This document shows, in pieces, positions 53,469 through 62,882 of a stretch of 64,000 nt of DNA; position 1 is the stretch's first letter; the number at the start of each line of letters is the position of its first letter. Made by a program: the position numbers and the translations under genes. The DNA lies in NCBI RefSeq assembly GCF_030408595.1, contig NZ_CP047080.1:1075247-1139246 (forward strand), in the 5' to 3' direction. Under the pieces are notes generated by a model, which was not told where the DNA came from, ran no database searches, and was given only the letters and a program-made list of their open reading frames with translations. Source of the stretch: Corynebacterium canis (GTDB taxonomy: Bacteria > Actinomycetota > Actinomycetes > Mycobacteriales > Mycobacteriaceae).

Positions 53469-54887
53469 TCACCGCGTCGCGCTCAGCGATTCTCCGGGGA
53501 GCGGGGTCTTATCCGTGGGGTTGATGCCTTGTGCCTTAAGAGTGAGCCAACCGGCGATGATCAGAATAAAGACCATCGCCGCGGCAGAGTAAAGCTGGAT
53601 GCTAGCCGCGGCGTCGCTAAGCATTAAAAGGGCGAGCCCGATCAGGGCGGCCAAGGTCGCAAGTGTCCCCCACGGCTGCACCCACATCTTAATCGGAAGC
53701 TCCTCGCCACGCCCCTGCATAAGGGCCTCCATACGGGGGCGAAGGCGCAATTGGGATACGGCGATAAAGCCCCACACGATGAGCAACGAGGCGCCGGCGG
53801 AATTGAGCATAAAGCGCAGCAGCCAGGAATCGTCAAGGAAGTTCAGCAGCACCATGACCGCGCTAATAGCGATCGAAAGTGTGATCGCAGCGATGGGGAC
53901 GCCGCGGGAATCCACGCGCGTAAACAGCCGCGGGGCCTGGTGGCGTTCCGCAAGCGAAAACATGATGCGGGAACTGGCGTACAACTGTGCGTTAAACGCC
54001 GAAAGCAGGGCCAAGACAATAATGGCCTCCATGAATCCCACCACGCTGGGGATCCCGGCCAGCTCCAACACCTTGGAAAACGGGGAATCCGCGGCGGACT
54101 TCGCGGCGCCGAGCGTGGAATAGGGCAGCAGGAGGATAATCACCAAGACGGAGCCCAGGTAGAACACGCTAATGCGGGTCACGGTGGAGCGCACCGCATT
54201 GATCAGCGACTTCTTTGGCTGGTCCGATTCGGCCGCCGCGATGGCCACCACCTCGATGCCGCCAAAGGCGAAGGCCACGGCGAGCAGGCCTCCGGCGACC
54301 CCGCCAATGCCGTTGGGCATAAAGCCTTCATCGCGAATCAGTTCGAGCCCGGCGGTGGTCGCCCCGGGGATAATGCCAAGGATCAGGCACACGCCGATAA
54401 CCAGGAAGGCGATCAGCATCGCCACCTTGATAAAGGCGAACCAAAATTCGAATTCACCGAAGGCCCGCACGCGGAGCAGATTCACGGCCCCGAAAAACAC
54501 CACAAAGATCAGCGCGGGAATCCACGGTGCCACCCCAAACCAGGCGCCCACAAAGGCCGACGCCCCGGTGATCTCCGCGCCCAAAACTGCCACGGTGGCC
54601 AGCCAATACACCCAACCTTGGGTGAAACCGGCCCAGTGCCCGATGCCCACGTCGGCGTATTCGGAAAACGAGCCGGAGGCGGGGAGCACGGAACCCATTT
54701 CGCCCAGCATGCGCATGATAAGGATGGCGATCGTGCCGGCCGCGAGGTACGCCAATAGCACCGCCGGGCCCGCCGCCTGGATGCCCACCCCGGTGCCCAG
54801 AAACAGGCCGGCGCCGATGGTGGAACCCAGCCCCATCATGGTCAGGTGGCGGACCTTCAGCCCGGAGCTTAAGGAGTTGTTACTCAT
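53469..54887 (-). CDS. Amino-acid permease, APC superfamily (copy 1)
   Basis: 472 residues from ATG 54887 (GAGG seven bases upstream). Twelve helices; N-terminal GLKVRHLTMMGLGSTIGAGL and GIQAAGPAVLLAYLAAG, FGGIEVVAIAAAESDQPKKS, and NAVRSTVTRISVFYLGSVLV are the amino-acid-transporter (AAT/ProY-GabP-AroP-like) signature. The substrate is not readable. It is closely similar to the permease at 56.1 kb and follows dapD on the same strand. Confidence 0.86.
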   Translation of the reverse strand: MSNNSLSSGLKVRHLTMMGLGSTIGAGLFLGTGVGIQAAGPAVLLAYLAAGTIAILIMRMLGEMGSVLPASGSFSEYADVGIGHWAGFTQGWVYWLATVAVLGAEITGASAFVGAWFGVAPWIPALIFVVFFGAVNLLRVRAFGEFEFWFAFIKVAMLIAFLVIGVCLILGIIPGATTAGLELIRDEGFMPNGIGGVAGGLLAVAFAFGGIEVVAIAAAESDQPKKSLINAVRSTVTRISVFYLGSVLVIILLLPYSTLGAAKSAADSPFSKVLELAGIPSVVGFMEAIIVLALLSAFNAQLYASSRIMFSLAERHQAPRLFTRVDSRGVPIAAITLSIAISAVMVLLNFLDDSWLLRFMLNSAGASLLIVWGFIAVSQLRLRPRMEALMQGRGEELPIKMWVQPWGTLATLAALIGLALLMLSDAAASIQLYSAAAMVFILIIAGWLTLKAQGINPTDKTPLPGESLSATR

Positions 54888-54918
54888 AAAATTGCCTCGA
54901 TTTCTCCCCCGCACTATT

Positions 54919-55000
54919 CACGTCCCCCGTCTAAACGCATCCGCATTGACGTCCCCGTCCAAACGCATCCACGTCCCCCAACCACCCGCATCCGCACTGA
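54919..55000. repeat. Short imperfect tandem repeats behind dapD
   Basis: Three diverged units built from CACGTCCCC(C)GTC(T/C)AAACGCATCC and CGCATCCGCA(C/T)TGA lie between dapD and the permease gene. No function is evident. Confidence 0.55.
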
Positions 55001-55048
55001 TGTTCCCCCGCGGCCGAGGCCCCCGAAAGGGCCCCGAATGGTCGAAAA

Positions 55049-56026
55049 CTAGTTCGCGTGCAGGTCGGCGTTGAGCTCAACGGCGGCGGATTTCCACGCG
55101 GTGGCCTCAATCGCACCCGTGATCGAATTGCGCCGGAACAGCACATTGTTCGCCCCGGAAAGCTCCGCAGCTTTCACCGCATAACCGTTCGATTTGCCGA
55201 ATGCGCTGGCAACCTCACCAAAAACGGTGACTTTCGACCCAGCGGTGACGTATAAGCCGGCCTCGACCACACAGTCGTCGCCAAGCGAAATGCCCAGCCC
55301 CGAGTTAGCGCCGAGCAGGCAGCGCTTGCCCACGGAAATCACCTGCTTGCCGCCGCCGGAAAGGGTGCCCATAATGGAGGCGCCCCCGCCCACGTCGGTG
55401 CCATCGTCGACGACGACGCCGCTGGAGATGCGGCCCTCCACCATCGACGAGCCGAGCGTGCCGGCGTTGAAGTTTACGAACCCTTCGTGCATCACGGTGG
55501 TGCCCTCCGCTAGGTGCGCGCCGAGCCGCACCCGATCCGCATCGCCGATTCGAACACCTGTTGGCATGACATAGTCGACCATACGTGGGAACTTATCCAC
55601 CGAGTACACCGTCACCGGCCCCCGAGCCTGCAATTTCGCGCGGGTCAGTTCGAAACCCTGTACGGCGCAGGGGCCGTGGTTCGTCCACACGACATTCGAT
55701 AGCAAACCGAACACCCCATCGAGGTTCGCGCCGTGCGGGCGGACGAGCCGGTGGGAGAGCAGGTGCAGCCGCAGATACGCATCGTGCGCGTCCACCGGCG
55801 GCTGCGCGAGATCGGCGATGGTGGTGCGGATCAGCACGCGCTTGGTGCCGCGCAGCTCGTCGCTACCCACCAGCGCGGCCAGCGGCGAATCCACCTCACT
55901 CGGGGCGAGGCGTTCCGTGCCGGCGGTTTGCGCGGCGTCCGAAAGAGCCGGCTCGGGGAACCAACAATCGAGCACACTATCGTCTGAGGCGTAGGTTGCT
56001 AATCCAAGGGCAGAAGCTGAAGTCAT
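55049..56026 (-). CDS. dapD: Tetrahydrodipicolinate N-succinyltransferase DapD
   Basis: 325 residues. N-terminal part [73 protein letters not shown]; then left-handed beta-helix hexapeptides with [19 protein letters not shown] and [15 protein letters not shown]-terminus [21 protein letters not shown] and LFRRNS. These closely match mycobacterial DapD as I recall it. The enzyme succinylates tetrahydrodipicolinate in lysine/diaminopimelate synthesis. A paralogue lies 1.7 kb away. Confidence 0.92.
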   Translation of the reverse strand: MTSASALGLATYASDDSVLDCWFPEPALSDAAQTAGTERLAPSEVDSPLAALVGSDELRGTKRVLIRTTIADLAQPPVDAHDAYLRLHLLSHRLVRPHGANLDGVFGLLSNVVWTNHGPCAVQGFELTRAKLQARGPVTVYSVDKFPRMVDYVMPTGVRIGDADRVRLGAHLAEGTTVMHEGFVNFNAGTLGSSMVEGRISSGVVVDDGTDVGGGASIMGTLSGGGKQVISVGKRCLLGANSGLGISLGDDCVVEAGLYVTAGSKVTVFGEVASAFGKSNGYAVKAAELSGANNVLFRRNSITGAIEATAWKSAAVELNADLHAN

Positions 56027-56052
56027 GGGTTATAAGTTACCGCACGAACCAC

Positions 56053-57480
56053 TCACTGAGCCTCGCCGGTGGTGCTTTTCGACGCCGCGCCACTCACCAC
56101 ATCCGCGGCAGCACCAGGCTGGCGGCGGCGCGGAATCAGGGACAGCAGGACCAAAACCACGCAGATCACGGTCACGGAAGTGATCTGGTAGCGGGAGGCG
56201 GGATCCGAAAGCATGAGCAAAGTCAGGCCCACGAAGCAGGCGATGGTCAGCCACGGCAGCCACGGCCAACCCCACATGCGCACCGAAACGTTTTCCTCCT
56301 TGGCCAGCTCGGGGTGCAGCTTGATATAGCTCAGCCCGATGACCACCCAGATCACCACGAGGCAGCCGCCCACCGCGCTGAGCAGGAAGTCCAGCAGGCC
56401 CTCCGGGTTCCAATATTGCAGGCCCACCGAGGCGAAGGCGAAGACCATGGACAGCAGCACCGAATTGATGGGGACGCCGTGCTTATTGGTGGCGGCGAAG
56501 ATAGCCGGGGCGTCGCCACGCTGGGCCAGCGAGTAGCAGAGGCGGGAGGTGGCGTAAATCTGCGCGTTGAATGCGGAGAGCAGCGCCAGCACAATCACGG
56601 CCTCCATAATCCCGACGATGCCGGGGATATTTGCCTTGGCCAGAATAATTGTAAACGGCGAATCGGCGGCCTGTTCCGCGCCCTTGATCTCCGCGTACGG
56701 CATCAGGAAGGTGATCACCAACACAGCGCCCAGGTAGAAGATGGAGATGCGCCAAATCACGGAACGCACGGCGGTGGCGATAGCGGTGGACGGATTTGCG
56801 GACTCCGCGGCGGCGATCGTGATGATCTCAATGCCACCGAACGCAAAAGCGACGGCGAGCAAACCGGCGGCCCAACCGGCGATGCCATTGGGCATAAAGC
56901 CCGCCTCGCCCAGGAAGTTGCTGGTGCCCACGAACTCGGAGCCGGGCAGCAAGCCGAAAATCAATAGCACGCCGATGACCAAGAACGCGATGATCACCGC
57001 GACCTTGATAAAGGCGAACCAGAATTCGAACTCACCGAAGCCGCGGACCTCGGCAAGGTTGACGGCGGCGAAGAACGCCACGCAAATCAGCGCCGGAATC
57101 CACGGGTCCACGCCGAACCAATGCCCCATGATCGCGGCGGCGCCGGTCATTTCCGCGCCGAGCACCATGGTCAGCATGAACCAATATAGCCAGCCGAGCG
57201 AGAAACCCGCCCAGCGTCCGAACGCCATTTCGGCGTAGCTTGAAAAGGATCCGGAGGCGGGGCGAGCGGAGGCCATCTCGCCGAGCATCTGCATGATGCA
57301 CACGATCACCGCGCCCGCAAGCAGGTACGCAAGGAGAATCGACGGCCCAGCCGCCCGAATGCCCACGCCGGTGCCCAGGAACAACCCAGCGCCAATCGCG
57401 GAACCAAGTCCCATCATGGTCAGGTGGCGTGTTTTCAGGCCGGACCCAAGTCCAGAATCTGGTGTATCCACGTTTGTCAT
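56053..57480 (-). CDS. Amino-acid permease, APC superfamily (copy 2)
   Basis: 475 residues from ATG 57480. Twelve helices with GLKTRHLTMMGLGSAIGAGL, AAGPSILLAYLLAG, FGGIEIITIAAAESANPSTA and SVIWRISIFYLGAVLV, near-parallel to the copy at 53.5 kb. Ser/Thr-rich C-terminal tail. It follows dapD2 on the minus strand and precedes dapD. A promoter-like region is at 57481-57540 with GAAACGTTTCAAATT. Confidence 0.86.
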   Translation of the reverse strand: MTNVDTPDSGLGSGLKTRHLTMMGLGSAIGAGLFLGTGVGIRAAGPSILLAYLLAGAVIVCIMQMLGEMASARPASGSFSSYAEMAFGRWAGFSLGWLYWFMLTMVLGAEMTGAAAIMGHWFGVDPWIPALICVAFFAAVNLAEVRGFGEFEFWFAFIKVAVIIAFLVIGVLLIFGLLPGSEFVGTSNFLGEAGFMPNGIAGWAAGLLAVAFAFGGIEIITIAAAESANPSTAIATAVRSVIWRISIFYLGAVLVITFLMPYAEIKGAEQAADSPFTIILAKANIPGIVGIMEAVIVLALLSAFNAQIYATSRLCYSLAQRGDAPAIFAATNKHGVPINSVLLSMVFAFASVGLQYWNPEGLLDFLLSAVGGCLVVIWVVIGLSYIKLHPELAKEENVSVRMWGWPWLPWLTIACFVGLTLLMLSDPASRYQITSVTVICVVLVLLSLIPRRRQPGAAADVVSGAASKSTTGEAQ

Positions 57481-57728
57481 GGGGAATACCCTATATTGAA
57501 ACGTTTCAAATTTTGCTGTTGGATCCTAAGATTTTCTTAATTACCCCCGTTTGTTAGGGTGCGGGCCCACGCCCCCGAGTGCACCGACCGGCACCTTGGG
57601 GGTGCGTGCGCGGCCGAGCCCGATCCGCGAGATCCGGGCGACACGCCGAAGCGGTGACAGCCCAGCGGCGGCGACACGGTCAAAGCGGTGGCAGGGGCGG
57701 GGGAGAGCAGGGGCGTTGATAATAAGGG
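57481..57728. other. Leader of permease copy 2
   Basis: The 248 bases carry GAAACGTTTC (57498-57507), a perfect 10-base palindrome, close to the permease start. A GC-rich remainder shows no gene. The palindrome is a plausible operator for a LacI-like or similar regulator. Confidence 0.4.
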
Positions 57729-58664
57729 TTACATACGGCGTGCAACAACCTCGCGGAACCCCGGCTCAATACGCAATTGCCAATTGTGCTGCTCTGCGAT
57801 ACGCGCCGCTGGGCCGAGCTCATCGCGCGCCGCGAAATACAGCAACGTGTCTGGCTCCACAATCACGTTATTGCCTACGTGGCAGTTATTGCCCAGCGAA
57901 ATCCCGATCACGCCCGAGCTTACCCCAAAGGTACAATTTTCGCCGATGACCAGCGGGATGCGGCCGCCCTCCGGGGTGCGCTGACACATAATCGTCGCGG
58001 ACAGGCCAATTTTGGTGCCCTCGCCGATGACCACGCCGGAAGACAACCGCCCTTCAACTTTCGCCGGGCCGAGCGTGCCGGAATTAAAGGACACGAAACC
58101 TTCGCGCATTACCGACGTCCCGGGCGACAGGTATGCGCCCAAACGTACGCGCTCAGCCTCGGCGATATGCACGCCGGTGGGCACCACGTAGTCCACCATG
58201 CGGGGGAGGCGGTCGATGCCATAGACGTGGATCAGGCCGCGGGAACGCAGGCTCGTGCGTACGAATTCGAAATTATCCGGCAGGCAGGGGCCCTTATTGG
58301 TCCACACGACGGTGGCCAGGCGATCCATGATGCCTTCGACATTAATTTCGTGCGGGCGCACCATGCGATGCGAAAGCAAATGCAAACGTAAGTACGCATC
58401 GTGCGCGTCTACTGGGGGTTGGGCCAAGGATGCGATAGAAGTTTTGATTGCGACTTGCTCCACCATGCGGTCTTCGTCCAGTTTGACCAGCGAGAGCATC
58501 TTCGGGGACAAGTCTTGGGCGCCGAGGCGCGTGGAGCCCGTATGGCTGATACCAGTGGACAACTCGGGATGAGGGAACCAGGTATCCAGCACTGTTCCAT
58601 CCATAGCGATGTTAGCGATGCCGACGGCGTGCGCGCCCACGCCATGCAAACCCTGAATCGTCAT
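57729..58664 (-). CDS. dapD2: DapD-like paralogue (tetrahydrodipicolinate succinyltransferase family)
   Basis: 311 residues from ATG 58664. Same layout as Dap[86 protein letters not shown], then beta-helix, but the [14 protein letters not shown] segment of DapD reads GLSATIMCQRTPEGG, so the acyl-CoA-binding region has diverged. Divergent from dapE (60-base gap). The presence of a DapD beside dapE matches the mycobacterial order. Function of this copy is uncertain. Confidence 0.82.
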   Translation of the reverse strand: MTIQGLHGVGAHAVGIANIAMDGTVLDTWFPHPELSTGISHTGSTRLGAQDLSPKMLSLVKLDEDRMVEQVAIKTSIASLAQPPVDAHDAYLRLHLLSHRMVRPHEINVEGIMDRLATVVWTNKGPCLPDNFEFVRTSLRSRGLIHVYGIDRLPRMVDYVVPTGVHIAEAERVRLGAYLSPGTSVMREGFVSFNSGTLGPAKVEGRLSSGVVIGEGTKIGLSATIMCQRTPEGGRIPLVIGENCTFGVSSGVIGISLGNNCHVGNNVIVEPDTLLYFAARDELGPAARIAEQHNWQLRIEPGFREVVARRM

Positions 58665-58724
58665 ATGTTTATCGTACTGTGCCGAGTGCCGAGTACCCGC
58701 GATTAGGTGGCTAGAGTTGGGTTC

Positions 58725-59810
58725 GTGACTTCCTTGAATCTGGCGGCGGACCCCGTGACATTGACCGCCCAATTAGTGGATATTCCCAGCCCCTCGCATC
58801 ATGAGGGGGCCATCGCAGACGCTGTCGAGGCTGCCGTGCGCCGAGTGCCGGGCGTCGAGGTCCTACGTTTTCGCAACAATGTGCTAGCGCGGACAAAGCG
58901 TGAGCTGCCAACGCGGGTTATCCTCGCTGGGCACCTGGATACCGTGCCGCCCGCCGATAATGTTCCCTCCCACCGCGAAGGCGATGTGTTGTTCGGCTGC
59001 GGCACCGTGGACATGAAGAGTGGCGACGCCGTGTTCCTCCACGCCCTAGCCACCCTCGCCGATTCCCCGGCGTTGCGGCGCGATATCACCTTGATCTGCT
59101 ACGAGGGCGAGGAGGTGGCCGATGAGTTTAATGGCCTTGGCCATATCGCCGCGGAGCATCCGGAGTGGTTGCGCGGGGACGTGGCCATTCTCGGCGAGCC
59201 TTCCGGCGCGGTGATCGAGGCCGGCTGCCAGGGGTCCATCCGATTGCGGGTGGTGGCTAGCGGCAAGCGGGCGCATTCGGCGCGCGGCTGGATGGGGGTC
59301 AATGCGATGCATCGGTTGGCGCCGGTAATGATGCGGATCGCGGAATACCAGGCCCGCGAGGTTGATATCGATGGCTGCCGGTACCGCGAAGGGCTCAATA
59401 TCGTGCATTGCGAATCCGGTGTGGCCACAAACACGATTCCGGACGAGGCCTGGATGTTTGTGAATTTCCGCTTCGCCCCGGACCGGAGCGTGGCCCAAGC
59501 CTTGGCGCACATGCTGGAGGTGCTGGCGCTGCCGGAGGGAGTTAGCTATCACATCGACGACGCCGTTGCGGGCGCCCTGCCTGGGCTTTCCCAACCCGCG
59601 GCCGCGGAACTCGTGTCTGCTACCGGCGGGGTGTTCCGCGCCAAGTACGGTTGGACTGATGTGTCTAGGTTTTCCGCATTGGGGATCCCGGCCGTGAATT
59701 TCGGCCCCGGCGACCCCGCGTATTGCCATACGCGCGATGAACAATGCCCTGTGAGCATGATTACGGAAGTCTCTGAGACGCTTCACCGCTATCTCACAAC
59801 TCAAGCTTGA
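58725..59810 (+). CDS. dapE: Succinyl-diaminopimelate desuccinylase DapE
   Basis: 361 residues from GTG 58725. M20 peptidase fold: metal ligands in ILAGHLDTVP (His/Asp), GCGTVDMKSGDAVF (Asp), CYEGEEVADEFNG (Glu), EPSGAVIEAGCQG, dimerisation domain RAHSARGWMGVNAMHR, and HTRDEQCPV (His). It frees LL-diaminopimelate from the succinyl adduct. Starts close to divergent dapD2. Overlaps no gene; the next starts 11 bases on. Confidence 0.9.
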   Translation: MTSLNLAADPVTLTAQLVDIPSPSHHEGAIADAVEAAVRRVPGVEVLRFRNNVLARTKRELPTRVILAGHLDTVPPADNVPSHREGDVLFGCGTVDMKSGDAVFLHALATLADSPALRRDITLICYEGEEVADEFNGLGHIAAEHPEWLRGDVAILGEPSGAVIEAGCQGSIRLRVVASGKRAHSARGWMGVNAMHRLAPVMMRIAEYQAREVDIDGCRYREGLNIVHCESGVATNTIPDEAWMFVNFRFAPDRSVAQALAHMLEVLALPEGVSYHIDDAVAGALPGLSQPAAAELVSATGGVFRAKYGWTDVSRFSALGIPAVNFGPGDPAYCHTRDEQCPVSMITEVSETLHRYLTTQA

Positions 59811-59821
59811 TTGGAACGTTC

Positions 59822-60553
59822 ATGATGATTAAACGGCGCGTACGCCATTTGCGCGGGCCGGTGTTGACCACCCAATTGGAGGAAACGACCACCGACCAGC
59901 GCCTGCTTGATAGCAGGCCCGATTCGGATTGGTTGCACACCGACCCCTGGCGGGTCCTGCGCATCCAAAGCGAATTCGTCGACGGTTTTGGCGCGCTGGC
60001 GGAAATGCCACCCGCGGTGACCGTGTTTGGTTCCGCCCGGGTCAATGGCGATCACGAATACTACAAAATGGGCGTGGAGCTGGGGCAGCGCCTAGCCAAT
60101 GCCGGTTACGCCGTGATTACCGGCGGCGGCCCTGGGCTGATGGAGGCCCCGAACCGTGGCGCCGTGGAGGCCGAGGGGCTGTCCGTGGGGCTGGGAATTG
60201 AACTGCCGCACGAACAATCGTTGAACGAGTGGATTGATCTGGGCTTAAATTTCCGTTATTTCTTTGTGCGCAAGACGATGTTCTTGAAGTACTCTCAGGC
60301 GTTTGTTTGCTTGCCCGGCGGCTTCGGCACACTCGATGAATTGTTCGAAGCGCTGTGCATGGTGCAAACGGGTAAAATCACCAACTATCCGATCGTGCTG
60401 ATCGGCACATCGTTCTGGGGTCCGCTGGTGGAATGGATGCACGAGCACCTAGTCGGCGAGGGCATGATTTCGCCAAAAGACATGGACCTGTTCATCCTCA
60501 CAGATTCCGCCGCCGCCGCTGTGGACGCTATCGTCGCAGCTCACAACCGATAG
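59822..60553 (+). CDS. LOG-family protein (TIGR00730, phosphoribohydrolase-like)
   Basis: 243 residues. Rossmann-type GSARVNGDHEYYKMG, GGGPGLMEAPNRGA, and PGGFGTLDELFE, the PGGxGTxxE motif of cytokinin-activating LOG phosphoribohydrolases (which cleave nucleoside monophosphates to base plus ribose 5-phosphate). In mycobacteria (Rv1205) the same gene sits after dapE. ATG 59822 is chosen with GGAA six bases upstream. Confidence 0.85.
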   Translation: MMIKRRVRHLRGPVLTTQLEETTTDQRLLDSRPDSDWLHTDPWRVLRIQSEFVDGFGALAEMPPAVTVFGSARVNGDHEYYKMGVELGQRLANAGYAVITGGGPGLMEAPNRGAVEAEGLSVGLGIELPHEQSLNEWIDLGLNFRYFFVRKTMFLKYSQAFVCLPGGFGTLDELFEALCMVQTGKITNYPIVLIGTSFWGPLVEWMHEHLVGEGMISPKDMDLFILTDSAAAAVDAIVAAHNR

Positions 60554-60560
60554 GAACCGT

Positions 60561-60842
60561 ATGCTGCTCTGGCTCTTGTACACCGTCGTGGTGCTGGTGC
60601 TGATCGTCATTTTGACGTTCGTATTCGCCGCTTTGTTTGGCCGCGGGGAGGGGCTTCCGCCGCTGCCCGCCAAGGCGGATATCATCTCGCACAACCGTGC
60701 GGCCATCGATCGCGGCGACATGGACGCGCTGCGTTTCGACGTGGTCTTGCGGGGCTATTCCCAGGAGCAAGTCGATGATGTTCTTGGATACATGCTTAAA
60801 AAACAGGGCACAAAAAGGTTAGACTTGGAAGAAACCAAGTAA
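60561..60842 (+). CDS. DivIVA-domain membrane protein
   Basis: 93 residues: N-terminal membrane helix LLWLLYTVVVLVLIVILTFVFAALF, then the DivIVA-like segment FDVVLRGYSQEQVDDVLGYM near residues 60-80. Small membrane proteins with a DivIVA motif occur at this locus in related genomes. Probably a cell-envelope or division-linked protein. Confidence 0.72.
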   Translation: MLLWLLYTVVVLVLIVILTFVFAALFGRGEGLPPLPAKADIISHNRAAIDRGDMDALRFDVVLRGYSQEQVDDVLGYMLKKQGTKRLDLEETK

Positions 60843-60874
60843 TAACCTGAGCAATGTTTGGAGTTGGGTCACCG

Positions 60875-61042
60875 ATGGCAGCGATGAAGCCTAGGACCGG
60901 AAACGGCCCGATGGAAGCGGCAGAAGAAGGCCGGAAGATCGTCATGAGGATCCCCACGGATGGTGGCGGGCGCCTCGTGGTGGAGCTTAATAAGGAAGAG
61001 GCCGCCGAACTCGGTGCCCTTCTGGTCGCCGCTGCCGAGTAA
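60875..61042 (+). CDS. DUF3117 family small protein
   Basis: 55 residues from ATG 60875, GGAG upstream. It reads AAMKPRTGNGPMEAAEEGR, then IVMRIPTDGGGRLVVELNKE and EAAELGALLVAA: the DUF3117 signature, nearly invariant across Actinobacteria and of unknown role (Rv1211 in M. tuberculosis). Confidence 0.9.
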   Translation: MAAMKPRTGNGPMEAAEEGRKIVMRIPTDGGGRLVVELNKEEAAELGALLVAAAE

Positions 61043-61239
61043 TTCGCTGGCGTCTTTTCCTCCCCTCCCACCGCGCGCAGGCACACATCCGCACCCTGCG
61101 TGGCGCGCGGGTGGCTACGAGAACATGCATGTGTGCGTGGGGGGACGGGGTGTTTTTTCGTGCTTGTCGGCCAAGTCGTATTTGCCGCGCCTGCTGCCGT
61201 TAGAATGGCTAGAACGCTTTACCTAAGGAGTCTTCTTAT

Positions 61240-62112
61240 ATGTTGACCGATGTCATCAATGTCCTCGCAGATCCGGTGGATGGCTCGGCCCTGGCAATGG
61301 AGAGCGGCAAGTTAACGTCCGCTTCGGGGAACGTGTACCCGATTGCCGCCGCTGGATATGTCACGCTTGTGGGTGGGGCGGGCCTACGATATACGGGCGA
61401 TGATGCGGAGATGATTGAGGCGCGCGAGCTGTTCCTTTCCCGCGGCCATTACGGCCCGTTTGTGGAGGCGGTGTCCAACCAGGTGCATTGCGCCCTCGAG
61501 GACGCCCAGCTTGATGAAGCTGTTTCCCCAGTCATCTGCGAAGTAGGCGCCGGCACGGGCTATTACCTTTCGCACACGCTTGACGATGTCGCGGGTTCCC
61601 TCGGCGTGGGCATCGATGTTTCCATTCCTGCGGCCGAGCATCTTGCCCGTTGCCATCCTCGCGCTGCCGCCGTTGTTGCGGATGCATGGGCCCGGTTGCC
61701 GTTGCAGGATGCGTCTATTGATGCCATTACCGTTATTTTCGCCCCCCGCAATGCCGCCGAGTTCGCCCGTGTGCTCAAGCCCGGCGGCCAGGTCATCGTG
61801 CTTACCGACGACGCGGGCCACCTCGCCGAGCTCCGCGAACCGCTCGGCATCATCGACGTGGAACGCGGAAAGGTCGACCGGATGATCGAACAGGCCGCGG
61901 GTCATTTGGTGCCGGTCGGCGATCCGGAACCTGTGGAGTTCCGCATGACCCTCGACCAAGATTCCATCGCCCACCAGATTGGCATGAGCCCCTCGGCGCG
62001 GCACATTCACCCCGATGTCTTGGCGGAACGCATTGCGCGCCTGCCCAAACAGATGGAGGTCACGGCCCGCGCCGTAATCACCCGCCTAGCGGTGCGATCT
62101 CACACCCCGTGA
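61240..62112 (+). CDS. RlmA-like SAM-dependent methyltransferase lacking the Zn finger
   Basis: 290 residues. Motif I VICEVGAGTGYYLSHTL, GVGIDVSIPAAEHLARCHP, VADAWARLPLQDASIDAITVIFAPRNAAEFARVLKPGGQVIVL is the RlmA class I methyltransferase core, with the RlmA-type FAPRN. RlmA proteins open with a CPxC...C/H zinc finger; here that part reads LADPVDGSALAMESGKLTSA with no cysteine. It should methylate 23S rRNA guanine, if still active. ATG 61240 has AAGGAG upstream. Confidence 0.8.
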   Translation: MLTDVINVLADPVDGSALAMESGKLTSASGNVYPIAAAGYVTLVGGAGLRYTGDDAEMIEARELFLSRGHYGPFVEAVSNQVHCALEDAQLDEAVSPVICEVGAGTGYYLSHTLDDVAGSLGVGIDVSIPAAEHLARCHPRAAAVVADAWARLPLQDASIDAITVIFAPRNAAEFARVLKPGGQVIVLTDDAGHLAELREPLGIIDVERGKVDRMIEQAAGHLVPVGDPEPVEFRMTLDQDSIAHQIGMSPSARHIHPDVLAERIARLPKQMEVTARAVITRLAVRSHTP

Positions 62113-62160
62113 GACCCCGGCGTTCGCCCCAGTGGCCCCGCCGAGATGCTTCGGGAAGCC

Positions 62161-62338
62161 GGATTCTGTGTAATTTTCATCATCCGGGGCCCGCTGGGGC
62201 CGCCGGCGCGATATTTTTTACACAGATTCCGGGATTTTGATGTAAAAAATATCGGTAGACACCGTTCAACTCCCGAAGTTCAAATAGGTCGTCCGCAACG
62301 AATCGGCCCGGCTTTTCGTCACAGTGACGTAATTCGAC
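62161..62338 (+). repeat. Family A intergenic repeat, copy 3
   Basis: From GTGTAATTTTCATCATCC through TTTTTTACACAGATTCCGGG and TGTAAAAAATATCGGTAGAC to the tail CGTCACAGTGACGTAATTCG. It lacks box 1. The tail contains the palindrome CGTCACAGTGACG, shared with copy 4 but not seen in copies 1 and 2. Confidence 0.82.
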
Positions 62339-62607
62339 GATGTTCCATATTGCGCGGGTGAATTGAGGCCCGCAGCGGTGATATTCTACTTGGGCACAAG
62401 TTGATAGCGTGCCGCATTTCTGGGAATGCAATTTGGCTCCGGCTTCGACACAGCCGATCCCGCAAATCTAGTACGCATACATATTCATCATCGTCGATTG
62501 CTTGACATCGTTTGCTGGAGCCCGAACGCCCGCGCCTCCGTTATTGGTGTACGCCTATGCTCTGGTGACCCATCGGAAAGCTAAGGTGCCAACGGGCTGC
62601 GGGAATG

Positions 62608-62824
62608 GGTTGTGTGCTGCGCATGAAGTTTTTTACACCCAAATCCCAGATCCATGTAATTTTCATCATCCGGGGCCCGCTGGGGCTGCCGGCGCGATAT
62701 TTTTTACACAGATTCCGGGATTTTGGTGTAAAAAATATCGGTAGACACCGTTCAACTCCCGAAGTTCAAATAGGTTGTCCGCAATGAATCTGCCCGGCTT
62801 TTCGTCACAGTGACGTAATTCGAC
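62608..62824 (+). repeat. Family A intergenic repeat, copy 4 (full)
   Basis: All parts are present: head GGGTTGTGTGCTGCGC, four alternating boxes, TAGACACCGTTCAACTCCCG and the tail with CGTCACAGTGACGTAATTCG. The direct copy 270 bases upstream is nearly identical from box 2 to the end. Confidence 0.85.
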
Positions 62825-62882
62825 CAACCTCCATATCGCGCCTACTCGGCGCGATTACGACACTAGGGAATGGGCGCGGTGG

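Larger units (their letters stand above)
62113..62882. other. Non-coding stretch with two family A repeats
   Basis: No gene is supported. Two family A copies (listed separately) are separated by about 270 bases of unremarkable sequence. The tail (62825-62882) leads to the GH32-like stop. Confidence 0.65.

Noticed and set aside
55585..56967. 460-codon plus-strand frame opposite dapD and permease 2
   Set aside because: Spans the antisense of two real genes and their gap; composition is His/Gly/Arg-rich shadow.
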